This document shows positions 1 to 8,296 of a stretch of 64,000 nucleotides of DNA, piece by piece. How positions within the stretch are numbered: the first letter of the stretch is position 1; each line of letters starts with the position of its first letter. The notes below the pieces were generated by a model. The model saw nothing but the letters and a program-made list of their open reading frames with translations, ran no database searches and was not told the origin of the DNA. This DNA is from Rhodoligotrophos defluvii (GTDB taxonomy: Bacteria; Pseudomonadota; Alphaproteobacteria; Rhizobiales; Im1). Position numbers and translations under genes: made by a program. Location: positions 360,034 through 424,033 of the forward strand of contig NZ_SZZM01000004.1 in NCBI RefSeq assembly GCF_005281615.1. Direction: 5' to 3'.

Positions 1-97
1 AGGTTATGGCAGTGAGCGGGCCATCCCGCATTCTCGCCATGGACGCGGGCCTCTGGGTGAGGCATCGTGACGGCCTGATTGAGAGCGCGACAACGGA

Positions 98-847
98 ATG
101 GGCAATATCCGCTACGACTATACAGGCGATGGCCGGCTGCTCGAGGGCGCAGACTGGATCGGTCTCCGCCCCCATGGCCTCGAGCCGCATTATCACGCGG
201 AGGTGCAGGCCTCCATCGTCTGGCGTGGCGAACGTGAGTACCGCATCGGCGATCGGAGGCTGCGGCTGCGCCCGGGCCAGGTGCTGGTCGTACCGCCCTG
301 GCGAGCGCACCACGCCCTGCCATCCATGCGCGGCGATATACGGTCGACCGAATTCTACATAGCGGGTTCCACGCTGTCGGCCGAGACCGCCGGGTGGCTC
401 AACCAATTCGGCTATGTGGTCCTGGAGCGGCCCGATCTCGTTGACCTGTCGCCGGTCGAGGCCGCCGGTCTCCTCACCGAGCACCTGGCTGCGGCGCCTG
501 ATGCCGTGATCTTCGATGCCGCGCCGGCTCAGCTGCCGAACGGCACCGGCCGGCTGTCCCAAGCAGTGGCCCGGCACGACCAGATTGCCGATGCCGCGCA
601 GGCGCTGGGGTTCAGCCGCGAAGGCTTCATCCGTGCTTTCGCCAGGAGCTTCGGCCTGACCCCCCATGCCTACAAGGTCAATCTCAGGCTGAACGAAGCC
701 CGCCAGCTGCTCAGGCAGGGCGAGGCGATCGCGGACGTCGCCTACGCCACCGGCTTCAGTGATCAGAGCCATTTCGGCCGCATGTTCCTGCGCTTCTTCG
801 GGGCCACGCCTGGCCAATTCCGCGCCGCTCATGCGGCCGCCTGCTGA
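98..847 (+). CDS. AraC-family transcriptional regulator
   Basis: A 249-residue DNA-binding regulator. The N-terminal half (about residues 25-100) looks like the AraC-type cupin sensor domain, with HYHAEVQ and a proline-rich PPWRAHHALP strand. The C-terminal 100 residues carry the two helix-turn-helix motifs of the family, including a first recognition segment around FSREGFIRAFARSFG and the signature IADVAYATGFSDQSHFGRMF near the end. The usual length of the family is about 250-300, so it is complete. It is followed 62 bases later by a TauE/SafE exporter on the same strand, a common pairing in which the regulator controls the exporter; that link is inferred. The inducer cannot be read from the sequence. 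The ribosome site before the ATG is weak. Confidence 0.88.
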   Translation: MGNIRYDYTGDGRLLEGADWIGLRPHGLEPHYHAEVQASIVWRGEREYRIGDRRLRLRPGQVLVVPPWRAHHALPSMRGDIRSTEFYIAGSTLSAETAGWLNQFGYVVLERPDLVDLSPVEAAGLLTEHLAAAPDAVIFDAAPAQLPNGTGRLSQAVARHDQIADAAQALGFSREGFIRAFARSFGLTPHAYKVNLRLNEARQLLRQGEAIADVAYATGFSDQSHFGRMFLRFFGATPGQFRAAHAAAC

Positions 848-909
848 CAAGTCACTTTCCTTCTAGAGCGGGGCGCCCCGTCCGTGGTTGAAGGCCACGG
901 GAGGTGCCC

Positions 910-1668
910 ATGACGCTCTTGGAAATGGCTCTGCTGGCTGTCGCTGGCTTCGCTGCCGGCATACTGAACGCGGTGGCCGGCGGTGGAACCATCTTCACCT
1001 TCTCCGCTCTCCTCGCCGTCGGGATGCCGCCGGTTGCGGCCAATGCGACCAGCGCCACCGCGGTCGTGCTCGGCTCGGTGGCGTCGGCTGTGGCTTACCG
1101 CCGCGAGATCATCCTGGCCCTGCGGCGGCTGCTTCCGCTCTGTGCCGTCTCGATCCTCGGCGGCGGCACCGGCGCTGCGCTCCTGCTCTGGTCCGGTGAC
1201 CAGGTGTTTCGCGCGCTGGTGCCGTGGCTGCTGCTGTTCGCGACCCTGCTGTTCGCGGCGGCACCCTATATCCAGCGCGCGTTGAAGCCTGCAGCCCCTT
1301 CGCGGCATCGCCGGGGCGACCTGCCGCTCGCCATGCTCGTGCAAGGGCTGGTGGCGATCTATGGCGGCTATTTCGGGGCCGGCATGGGCGTCATGATGCT
1401 GGCCTCCCTGGCCCTGACCGAAACCGGTGGCTATCACGCCGCCAACGCCGCGAAGAACCTGCTGGCCATCGTGCTGCAGGTCATGGCCGTGGTGGTGTTC
1501 CTGTTCTCCGGCGTGGTCGATCTGGAGCTCAGCCTGATCATTGCCATTTCCAGCATCATCGGCGGCTGGGTGGGTGTTGTCGCGGCGCGACGCATACCCC
1601 AGGCCGTGATGCGCCACCTGGTCATCGTCTGCGGTCTTGCTCTCGCCCTGTGGTATTTTGTGCGTTGA
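910..1668 (+). CDS. TauE/SafE-family sulfite/anion exporter
   Basis: An integral membrane protein of 252 residues with about eight hydrophobic helices and the duplicated small-residue-rich helix motifs typical of TauE/SafE (for example AGILNAVAGGGTIFTFSALL near the N-terminus and YGGYFGAGMGVMMLASLAL near the middle). The family moves sulfite, sulfoacetate or other organosulfur and carboxylate anions across the inner membrane; the substrate here is unknown. The ATG at 910 is preferred to an in-frame GTG at 904 because GGGAGG ends five bases before it. Its direct AraC-type neighbour upstream probably controls it. Confidence 0.87.
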   Translation: MTLLEMALLAVAGFAAGILNAVAGGGTIFTFSALLAVGMPPVAANATSATAVVLGSVASAVAYRREIILALRRLLPLCAVSILGGGTGAALLLWSGDQVFRALVPWLLLFATLLFAAAPYIQRALKPAAPSRHRRGDLPLAMLVQGLVAIYGGYFGAGMGVMMLASLALTETGGYHAANAAKNLLAIVLQVMAVVVFLFSGVVDLELSLIIAISSIIGGWVGVVAARRIPQAVMRHLVIVCGLALALWYFVR

Positions 1669-1727
1669 TGCCGGGTTGCGGGCCGGCTCGCGCATCAGCG
1701 GATCACCACGAACATCGGGAGAAACAC

Positions 1728-2150
1728 ATGCGGCCAAGTGTCAAAGTCATCACGCTGGCGGTCGATGACCTCGAGCGCTCGCTGCGCTTCTACAGGGACG
1801 GACTGGGCCTGCCCACCCAAGGAATCATCGGCCAGGAATATGACCATGGCTCCGTCGTGTTCTTCAACCTGCAGGGCGGCCTCATCCTGGCCCTCTATCC
1901 CGCGGCGTTTCTGGCCGAGGATGCCAAGGTGACACCCACCAGGTCTCGCGTGGGCGCCGTATCGATCGGCCATATCGTCCGCTCCAAAGCCGAGGTCGGC
2001 GCGATCATCGAGGCCGCCAGCCGCGCGGGCGCCATCATCACCGATTTGCCGAAGGACCGGTTCTGGGGCGGCTATTCCGGCTATTTCCAGGACCCGGACG
2101 GGCACCTCTGGGAGATCACGTGGCACCCGGAGCTGAGCGCGCAGGAATAG
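1728..2150 (+). CDS. VOC-family (glyoxalase/dioxygenase-fold) protein
   Basis: A 140-residue protein of the vicinal-oxygen-chelate superfamily. It opens with the beta strand ITLAVDDLERSLRFYRDGLG and closes with DPDGHLWEITWHPE, the usual beta-alpha-beta-beta-beta modules of glyoxalase I and bleomycin-resistance-type proteins. Members bind a divalent metal between two modules and act as isomerases, epimerases or ring-cleaving dioxygenases, or simply sequester a ligand. The start lies 60 bases after the exporter gene, with GGGAGAAAC just ahead of the ATG. It is the first of three consecutive VOC genes. The substrate is not predictable. Confidence 0.85.
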   Translation: MRPSVKVITLAVDDLERSLRFYRDGLGLPTQGIIGQEYDHGSVVFFNLQGGLILALYPAAFLAEDAKVTPTRSRVGAVSIGHIVRSKAEVGAIIEAASRAGAIITDLPKDRFWGGYSGYFQDPDGHLWEITWHPELSAQE

Positions 2151-2235
2151 CGCCGCCCGGCCGTCAAAGCCTATTGCTCTGACAGGTCGGCCGTGTTACG
2201 CGTTAAAGAACAAATCATGAACCAAGGGGCTCGCC

Positions 2236-2646
2236 ATGACGGAAAATCCCAGCATCATGTCGCACGTTTCCATCGGCACCAATGACTTCGAGAAGGCAGT
2301 GGCCTTTTATGACGCGGTGCTGGCAACAGTGGGCGCGCGCCGGGTTATGGAGCATGACGGCGCGGTGGCATACGGGAAGCATTTCCCGGAATTCTGGGTG
2401 CAGCGGCCAATCGACGGCCGGCCGGCCGTCGTCGGCAATGGCACCCATTTCGGCTTCTTCGCCAAGTCGAAAGCAGAGGTGGACGCCTTCTATGCAGCGG
2501 CAATCGGCGCCGGAGCGGCCCCCGACGGCGCGCCGGGCCCCCGGCCTGATTACGGCGAGCCCTATTACGGCTGCTTCGTGCGGGACCTTGATGGCCACAA
2601 GATCGAGGCGGCGTTCTGGGACCAGGAGCTGGCGGCGGCGCGGTGA
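2236..2646 (+). CDS. VOC-family protein
   Basis: A 136-residue single-domain VOC protein. The N-terminus SHVSIGTNDFEKAVAFYDAVL and the C-terminal FVRDLDGHKIEAAFWD are the hallmark first and last strands; the HKIEA segment carries the typical metal-binding glutamate. This subgroup is normally annotated as glyoxalase/bleomycin resistance/dioxygenase-like without a tested activity. It is on the same strand as the preceding VOC gene with an 85-base gap, so the two may or may not be co-transcribed. It differs clearly in sequence from its neighbour and is not a fresh tandem duplicate. Confidence 0.83.
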   Translation: MTENPSIMSHVSIGTNDFEKAVAFYDAVLATVGARRVMEHDGAVAYGKHFPEFWVQRPIDGRPAVVGNGTHFGFFAKSKAEVDAFYAAAIGAGAAPDGAPGPRPDYGEPYYGCFVRDLDGHKIEAAFWDQELAAAR

Positions 2647-2697
2647 AGACCGGCCGCTAGCGGCTTGCTCGATGCTGGGAGCAAGAGCCGGCGGCGC

Positions 2698-3093
2698 TTA
2701 GCGCAGGTTGAGCTGCCATGACACGCCGTAGCGATCGTTGACCCACGTGAACTGGCGGCTGAACCCGTAATCGGCCAGGGGCATGAGCACCGCTCCCCCT
2801 TCGCCGAGGCTCGATGACAGCCGGCTGATCTCGTCCTCGGAGTCACACTCGATGAACAGTGAAAAGGCCGGGGTGAAGCTGAAAGCGTGCTTAACGGGGC
2901 TGTCGATGCACATGATGCTCTGGTCCGCTATCGAGAATACGGCAGTCATGATCGAGCCCTCGGGACCGGCCTCGCCAGGTCCATAACGCACGATATCGAC
3001 AATGTGAGCGTTCGGGAAAAGCGAGACATAGAAATTCATCGCGGCTTCGGCATCGCCTTGAAACATCAGAAAGGGTCGAACGCTCGCAACCAT
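2698..3093 (-). CDS. PhnB-like VOC-family protein
   Basis: About 131 residues, of the PhnB / 3-dmu-9_3-mt branch of the VOC fold: the start reads RPFLMFQGDAEAAMNFYVSL and the C-terminus FTWVNDRYGVSWQLNL, both diagnostic. Proteins of this branch lack a proven activity despite the old methyltransferase name. The start at 3093 is favoured because GGAGA lies eight bases upstream of that ATG; a further in-frame ATG sits at 3108. It is convergent with the preceding VOC gene and divergent from the signalling genes that follow. Confidence 0.82.
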   Translation of the reverse strand: MVASVRPFLMFQGDAEAAMNFYVSLFPNAHIVDIVRYGPGEAGPEGSIMTAVFSIADQSIMCIDSPVKHAFSFTPAFSLFIECDSEDEISRLSSSLGEGGAVLMPLADYGFSRQFTWVNDRYGVSWQLNLR

Positions 3094-3337
3094 AACGAAG
3101 GTCTCCATTCGTGAAGAAAGATGCCAGGCACGGTCCGTGCGGGCAAATGCGCGGCCGGTGAAAGTCATTGTTCCGAGCTGCCGCCGGCCCAGGTGCCGAC
3201 ATTGCGCAGCACGCAACCTCTCACCACCCTATCCACCGCTTAAATTTGCCGGTCAAGTATCCCCTGGTATTGCCTTGTGAGTTCATCACGGTCATCTTAT
3301 GGTACTTCCGCTTGGAAGCAGCGAAAGCATAGCTCCA

Positions 3338-3865
3338 ATGAGCAACAATACTGCCGTGCGCAAAGCGGCCGTGGACCTCGACCGCGACCTTTTTCTTCGC
3401 GCCTTGTTGCGGGAACTCTCGGGAACCCTGCAAGACGTGGTCGGCCTCGATGAGGCCTCGGGCTATGTCAGCGTGGTTGGCGGCGCCATCGGCGAGCAAA
3501 TTGACACGTCCTATCGCCACGCATTGCAGGTCGAAAAGCTGAGCCGCAAGCAGGTTGCCGAGGTGCTGGTCGATCTCAAGCGGCGCATTGAAGGCGATTT
3601 CTACATCATCGAGGAGCGCGAGGACCGCATTGTCCTCGGCAACAGGGCCTGTCCGTTCGGCAAGTTCGTCGAGGGCCGCCCCTCTCTCTGCATGATGACC
3701 TCGAACGTGTTCGGCTCCATCGCCGCCCGCAATCTCGGCTATGCCCGGGTCGAGATCGAGGAGTCGATCGCCCAGGGTCATCCCGGGTGCCGCATCGTCG
3801 TCCACCTCAAGCCTGTGCAGGATCCCGAACCGGATGCTCGCGAGTATTTCGGGCCGACAGCTTGA
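3338..3865 (+). CDS. MetOD1-type (methanogen output domain 1) signalling protein
   Basis: About 175 residues. The C-terminal half shows [17 protein letters not shown], then [19 protein letters not shown] and [11 protein letters not shown], a pattern I recognise from the methanogen output domain 1 family. Three cysteines (CPF, LCM, GC) and the histidine before the last one could bind a metal or cluster, which is inference. The N-terminal half is predicted helical. The stop codon overlaps the start of the histidine kinase gene in a TGATG arrangement, so the two are translationally coupled and likely work together. The start is uncertain: an in-frame ATG at 3299 would add 13 residues, and neither has a clear ribosome site. 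Confidence 0.7.
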   Translation: MSNNTAVRKAAVDLDRDLFLRALLRELSGTLQDVVGLDEASGYVSVVGGAIGEQIDTSYRHALQVEKLSRKQVAEVLVDLKRRIEGDFYIIEEREDRIVLGNRACPFGKFVEGRPSLCMMTSNVFGSIAARNLGYARVEIEESIAQGHPGCRIVVHLKPVQDPEPDAREYFGPTA

Positions 3866-4908
3866 TGGTCTCGGACGACGCTCTCGCGATCCTGAATGCC
3901 TTGAGCGAGCCGGCTCTGCTCCTTGATCCGCAGGGGGTGATCCTGGGGGCGAACCGGGCGGCCAGGCGTCTGCTCGGCAATCAGCTCATGGGATTGCCAC
4001 TCGCGGATCTCATCACCAGCCCTCCGGATGCGTTCGAGCAGTATCTGCGAAGATGCTCCGCGACGAGCGGCGCGCTGCCTGGCGCCCTGTCGGCCCGCCG
4101 GAGCGACGGAACCGACCTTCGGCTGCGTGCCTATGGCGCCCGGCTCGCGGCTTTCCCGAGCGCCCGCCCGGTCGTCATGCTGCGCCTGCTGCCCGCCGAT
4201 ACCGATGCGTTCTCCGTATTGGCCCGCAAGATCCGCGACCTCAATCTCGAGATCAGCCGGCACCGCCAAACCCAGGCAGCCCTCGAAGAAGCCCTGCACC
4301 AGAACGAGACGCTGCTGCGGGAGCTTCAGCATCGGGTGAAGAACAACATGCAGATGCTGCTGGGCCTGTTCGCCGCAGCCCAGCGCGAGACGGATTACGA
4401 GGAGGTGAGGGACTTTCTCGAAGACGTGGCCCATCGGCTGATGGCGGTGGTCACCGCGCAGCAGCTCATGTACCGGTCTCACCATCTGCATGCGATCGAG
4501 GCGGCGGCCTTCGTGCGCGATCTGTGCGGGGCGATCGGCAAGACGCTCCCGCGGCAGGTGCGCATGGAGGTCACCGCGTTCGACGGCCTGCTGCCCAACG
4601 ATGTCGTCTTTCCGTTGGCGCTCATCCTGAATGAGCTCTTGACCAACGCGCACAAGCATGGTTGGCAGAATGCCGACAGCCGAATTCAAGTCGATCTGCA
4701 GCGGAACGGGGCCGATTGCACGCTCATTGTACAGGACGACGGACCGGGGATCCCTCCACAAGCCAAGGAGCGGCGCTCGTCAGGCCTGGGCCTGGTGCGG
4801 GGACTCTGCAGGCAGATCGGTGGCTCGTTCACGATTGAGAACGCGGGAGGTACGCGCTGCCTCGTGCGCTTTTCAGCAGCAGGAGGCGTGAACCCAGAGA
4901 AAGGCTGA
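3865..4908 (+). CDS. HisKA_2-family sensor histidine kinase with PAS domain
   Basis: A 347-residue soluble kinase with no membrane segment. Residues 1-110 resemble a PAS domain (LLLDPQGVILGANRAARRLLG). A coiled stretch at 115-150 leads into the HisKA_2 dimerisation box LRELQHRVKNNMQMLLGLF, with the phospho-acceptor His156. The ATPase domain has an N box (LALILNELLTNAHKHG), a G1 box (DDGPGI) and a G2 box (SSGLGL). HisKA_2 and HWE kinases are abundant in alphaproteobacteria and often feed light, redox or general stress signals. The start overlaps the stop of the MetOD1 gene, and a receiver protein gene follows six bases after the stop, forming a complete unit. Confidence 0.88.
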   Translation: MVSDDALAILNALSEPALLLDPQGVILGANRAARRLLGNQLMGLPLADLITSPPDAFEQYLRRCSATSGALPGALSARRSDGTDLRLRAYGARLAAFPSARPVVMLRLLPADTDAFSVLARKIRDLNLEISRHRQTQAALEEALHQNETLLRELQHRVKNNMQMLLGLFAAAQRETDYEEVRDFLEDVAHRLMAVVTAQQLMYRSHHLHAIEAAAFVRDLCGAIGKTLPRQVRMEVTAFDGLLPNDVVFPLALILNELLTNAHKHGWQNADSRIQVDLQRNGADCTLIVQDDGPGIPPQAKERRSSGLGLVRGLCRQIGGSFTIENAGGTRCLVRFSAAGGVNPEKG

Positions 4909-4914
4909 TCGACA

Positions 4915-5373
4915 ATGCAGATCGTGTCATCAGACGAGGGCAAGCGAAGTCCCCCGGGGCCGGCGGCTCAGGTTCCGTTCAGCCAGCTGAACGTCCCTCA
5001 CGACGTCCGGGTGCTGATCGTCGAGGACGAGTGGCTCGTGTCGCTCGACCTGGAAGCGGCGTTCCAGCAGGCAGGCTACCAGGTGGTCGGCATCGCCACC
5101 AGCTGTGACGAGGCGATCGAGATCGCGGCCAGGGTGCGGCCGCATGTGGCCACCATGGACATTCGCTTGCGTGGCGCGCGCGACGGCGTCGACGCCGCCA
5201 ACGAGCTCTACCGGCGCTTCGGCATAAGATGCCTGTTCGCTTCGGCCTATTCTGAAGCGGCCACGATGCAGCGCGTGGCGGCGCGACCGCTTGGCTGGCT
5301 GCAGAAGCCGTTCATGGCGGCCCAGGTTGTCTCCACCCTGACCGCGGCTTTGCGCCGGCTCCAGGGTCATTGA
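4915..5373 (+). CDS. Stand-alone receiver-domain response regulator
   Basis: A 152-residue single-domain response regulator. The first 30 residues are an extension without recognisable structure. The receiver domain follows with the acidic pair Glu37-Asp38 (LIVEDEW), phospho-acceptor Asp82 (TMDIRL), Ser110 (FASAYS) and Lys131 (LQKPF). No DNA-binding or enzymatic output domain is present, so it must act through a partner protein or serve as a phosphate sink, as many alphaproteobacterial single receivers do. It is not PhyR, which carries a sigma-like N-terminal domain. It directly follows the HisKA_2 kinase gene and is its probable partner. Confidence 0.87.
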   Translation: MQIVSSDEGKRSPPGPAAQVPFSQLNVPHDVRVLIVEDEWLVSLDLEAAFQQAGYQVVGIATSCDEAIEIAARVRPHVATMDIRLRGARDGVDAANELYRRFGIRCLFASAYSEAATMQRVAARPLGWLQKPFMAAQVVSTLTAALRRLQGH

Positions 5374-5409
5374 TCCGCGGATGCTCGTCGTGCGCCCCTG
5401 CCGATGCAG

Positions 5410-6288
5410 TCATGAGCGGATCACGGCGAGGGCCACGCCCGCGAGGGTGAGGATCAGCGCGATTATCTCGCGCGCGCCCAGAGGTTCGCCGATCAGCAAC
5501 GCGGCCGAGATGATCCCGATGATGGGCACCAGCAGCGTGCCGGTGGCGGCGGCGCCCGGCGGCAAGGCCCGCAAGGTGGCGAACCAGCTCAGGTAGCAAA
5601 GCCCCATCGGAACCAGCGCCATGTAGCCGACCGCCAGCCACGTCGAGAGGCTGGCCCCGGTGAGATCGGGCTGCTCGATGAGCAAGCCCAGCAGGGTCAT
5701 CGGCACGCAGGCGAGCCCCACCTGCCAAGCCGTGAGCGCGATAGGCGGCAGACGAATGGGCCGCTTGGCCGTGACCGCCCCCAGGGCGAAGGAAATTGCG
5801 GCCGCCAGCGCCCACGAGATGCCGCCCACCTTGCCGGCACCCAAGGAGATGCCCTTGTCCGAGAAGAGCACGACAATGCCGGCCATGGCCATCGCCAGCG
5901 CAACGAACCCGCGCATGCTCGGCAAGGTGCCGAGCAGTGGCCAGGCGAGCAGCGTCGCCCAGATGGGCACGGTATAGACGATCAGCGCAGATTCGGCGAC
6001 GGTCAGCGACATCATCGAGAGTGTGGCAAAGCCCATCCAGCCGAACACGTTGAGCGCGGAGGCTATGCCCAAGCGCCGCCAGTCGCCAGGCGGAACCTTG
6101 AGGCTTTCGCCGCGGCCAACCGCGATGAGCGCGAGGAGAACGGCCGCCGCGAGGCCGCTGCTGCCGCGCGCGAACAGCGGTGGCAGCTCCCGCAGGATCA
6201 CCTTGATCAGCGGCCAGTTGAGTCCCCACCCCACCGCGGTGACAAGCAGATAGGCGAGGCCGAGACGGGAACGGGGCGAGTGGGGCAT
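5410..6288 (-). CDS. EamA-family (DMT superfamily) transporter
   Basis: A 292-residue membrane protein with ten predicted helices in two repeated EamA halves; the N-terminus LGLAYLLVTAVGWGLNWPLIKV and the segment SLTVAESALIVYTVPIWATLLAW are typical. The family exports amino acids, drugs or metabolites or imports nucleotide derivatives; the substrate is unknown. It lies 82 bases downstream of the TRAP transporter genes on the same strand and could be the last gene of that transcription unit, exporting a by-product, which is inference. It converges with the receiver-protein gene. Confidence 0.86.
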   Translation of the reverse strand: MPHSPRSRLGLAYLLVTAVGWGLNWPLIKVILRELPPLFARGSSGLAAAVLLALIAVGRGESLKVPPGDWRRLGIASALNVFGWMGFATLSMMSLTVAESALIVYTVPIWATLLAWPLLGTLPSMRGFVALAMAMAGIVVLFSDKGISLGAGKVGGISWALAAAISFALGAVTAKRPIRLPPIALTAWQVGLACVPMTLLGLLIEQPDLTGASLSTWLAVGYMALVPMGLCYLSWFATLRALPPGAAATGTLLVPIIGIISAALLIGEPLGAREIIALILTLAGVALAVIRS

Positions 6289-6370
6289 GCGCCTGCATGG
6301 ATTGACAGCCTGGCCGGGTCAATCCCGTGCGGCCGCGGAGGGCCTATGCGAAAACCGCAGAGCTTGTGAT

Positions 6371-7657
6371 CTAGCTTCTGACCTGCGCCGGCAGCCACAG
6401 CGCGATCTCGGGAAACGCCAGCAGCAGCCCGATCAGCGCGAACATGCTGAGAACGAACACGAGGGAGCCGGCCATGACGTCTTGAATGCTGCCCTGCTTG
6501 CGGATCGCCTGCACCACATAGAGGTTGATGCCGACCGGCGGTGTGATCAGCGCCACCTCCAGGAGCAGGATCATCACGATGCCGAACCATAGCGGGTCAT
6601 AGCCGAGGCTCACCACGATCGGCACCACCAGCGGGGTCATGGTCACCAGCATTGAGAGCGTCTCGAGGAAGCAGCCGAGCAGCACGAAGAACCCGATGAT
6701 CACCAGCATGGTCGCGGCCGGCGACAAGCCCAACCCCGTAACGAACCCCGTCAGCTGCTGCGAGAGCCCGATCGCCGAGAGCACGAAATTGAGGAAATAG
6801 GAGGCGAGCACGATCAGCATGATCATGGCCGTGGCCTTCATCGCCCCGAGAAAGGCGTCATGCAGCAGCGCCATGCTCAGCCTGCCGTTCCACCAGGCAA
6901 GGACAACGGCGAAGACCAGCCCCAGGGAAGCCGCCTCGGTCGGCGTGGCGATGCCGGCGTAAATGGAGCCGACCACCACCAGGAACAGCAATAGCACCGG
7001 CACCAGGTCGATCAGGCTGGCAAATCTCTGTCGCCACGTGGCGGTGACGGGCTTGCCGTCATAGCCGGGCCTGATCGCGCAGACGATTACCACGATCAGC
7101 GAGAACAGCAGCGCCAGCACCAGCCCCGGCACCATCCCCGCGAGATAGAGCTTGGGGATCGAGGTGTTGGTGATCATCCCATAGATGATGAGATGGATCG
7201 ATGGGGGAATGAGAATGCCCAGCGTGCCGCCGGCCGCGAGGCTGCCCAGGAACAGCCGCTCGTTATAGCCGCGCTTGAGGATTTCCGGCAGCGCCACGGT
7301 GCCGATGGTCGCCGCGGTCGCCACGCTGGAGCCGGATGTCGCCGAGAACAAGGCGCTCGCGCCGATATTGGCATGCAGCAGCCCGCCCGGCAGGCGGTTG
7401 AGCCACAGGGCAACCGCGCCATACATTCGTTCCGCGACGCCGGCACGCAGCAGGATCTCGCCCAGCAGCACGAAGAGCGGCACGCTGGTCAGGGTGAATT
7501 CGTTCGAGACCTTCCACAGGATTTCCGAGGCCGCATAATAGAGGGGCAGCGGCGAGTAGGCATAGCCGAGCGTGAGCGCCGCCATCATCAGCGCCGCCGC
7601 GATGGGAATGCTCAAGCCGATGAGCACGGCCAGCAGCAGCGAGGCATTGCCCAGCAT
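6371..7657 (-). CDS. TRAP transporter large permease (DctM family)
   Basis: A 428-residue integral membrane protein with 12 or so hydrophobic helices and the DctM landmarks FVLLGEILLRAGVAERMYG, GASALFSATSGSSVATAATIGTVALPEM-like region (here IGTVALPEIL) and LGCFLETLSMLVTMTPLVVPI. It is the ion-coupled translocation subunit of a tripartite TRAP importer, usually Na+-driven and specific for carboxylates or other organic acids. The gene begins one base after the stop of the small permease gene (TGACATG), so the subunits are co-translated. The full set DctP-DctQ-DctM is present in order. Confidence 0.93.
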   Translation of the reverse strand: MLGNASLLLAVLIGLSIPIAAALMMAALTLGYAYSPLPLYYAASEILWKVSNEFTLTSVPLFVLLGEILLRAGVAERMYGAVALWLNRLPGGLLHANIGASALFSATSGSSVATAATIGTVALPEILKRGYNERLFLGSLAAGGTLGILIPPSIHLIIYGMITNTSIPKLYLAGMVPGLVLALLFSLIVVIVCAIRPGYDGKPVTATWRQRFASLIDLVPVLLLFLVVVGSIYAGIATPTEAASLGLVFAVVLAWWNGRLSMALLHDAFLGAMKATAMIMLIVLASYFLNFVLSAIGLSQQLTGFVTGLGLSPAATMLVIIGFFVLLGCFLETLSMLVTMTPLVVPIVVSLGYDPLWFGIVMILLLEVALITPPVGINLYVVQAIRKQGSIQDVMAGSLVFVLSMFALIGLLLAFPEIALWLPAQVRS

Positions 7658-7658
7658 G

Positions 7659-8279
7659 TCAGGTCGCCCCGCTGGACGGCTTCACCGCATCTTCCGCTTC
7701 CTCGGTGGGGGTGAGCACGCCCAGCTGCCGGTTCACCTGCCCGAAGTCCGCGCGTCCGAGCTCGAGCAGCGCGCGCAGGCCGGACAGCGCCAGCGCGATC
7801 AGGAACACCAGGAAGCCGGCCAGCCAGGCAAGTTGCGGGATGATCAGCGGCACGTGCAGTGACGACGCCGAGCGCGAGGCGCGCGCCCATGAGCCCGACA
7901 CCACGATCCACCCGCTGAAGATCAGGAAGGCCGCCAGCAAGAGAAGCGCCACAAGCGCTACGACATCGAGAATGGCGCGCAGCGGCAGGGGAAAGCGATG
8001 GTAGAGGAAGTCGATACGCACATGGCTGCGGGCGTAGAATGCCTCCGCCAGCGACCAGGAAATGCCGATGGCGAAGAGATAGCCGGCAATCTCGTCCACC
8101 CCGCCCAGATTGCGCCCGACGAGATAGCGGGACAGCACGTCGACCGCCACCATGACGCCGATCAGCATCACCCCCCAGCCACCCGCGATCAGCATCAGTC
8201 GGGCGATCCGGCGCCAAAAGCCATCGGCCCTGTCGATCAGGGCCGCGAATGCGCCGCTTCTTCGCGTATTCGGCTCCAT
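7659..8279 (-). CDS. TRAP transporter small permease (DctQ family)
   Basis: About 206 residues with four hydrophobic helices and the DctQ features VMVAVDVLSRYLVGRNLGGVDEIAGYLFAIGISWS, where the glutamate in the second helix is typical. It is the small membrane subunit that partners with DctM and receives the substrate-loaded DctP. The start at ATG 8279 is chosen; a GTG at 8297 that overlaps the end of the dctP gene is an alternative. The C-terminal soluble tail (after about residue 165) is somewhat longer than in the shortest family members. Confidence 0.88.
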   Translation of the reverse strand: MEPNTRRSGAFAALIDRADGFWRRIARLMLIAGGWGVMLIGVMVAVDVLSRYLVGRNLGGVDEIAGYLFAIGISWSLAEAFYARSHVRIDFLYHRFPLPLRAILDVVALVALLLLAAFLIFSGWIVVSGSWARASRSASSLHVPLIIPQLAWLAGFLVFLIALALSGLRALLELGRADFGQVNRQLGVLTPTEEAEDAVKPSSGAT

Positions 8280-8296
8280 TCGCGGTCCAGGCGGCA

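Noticed and set aside
829..1737. Long open frame antisense to the TauE/SafE gene
   Set aside because: It mirrors the high-GC codon pattern of the exporter, is rich in His, Gln and Arg without any recognised motif, and has no ribosome site.
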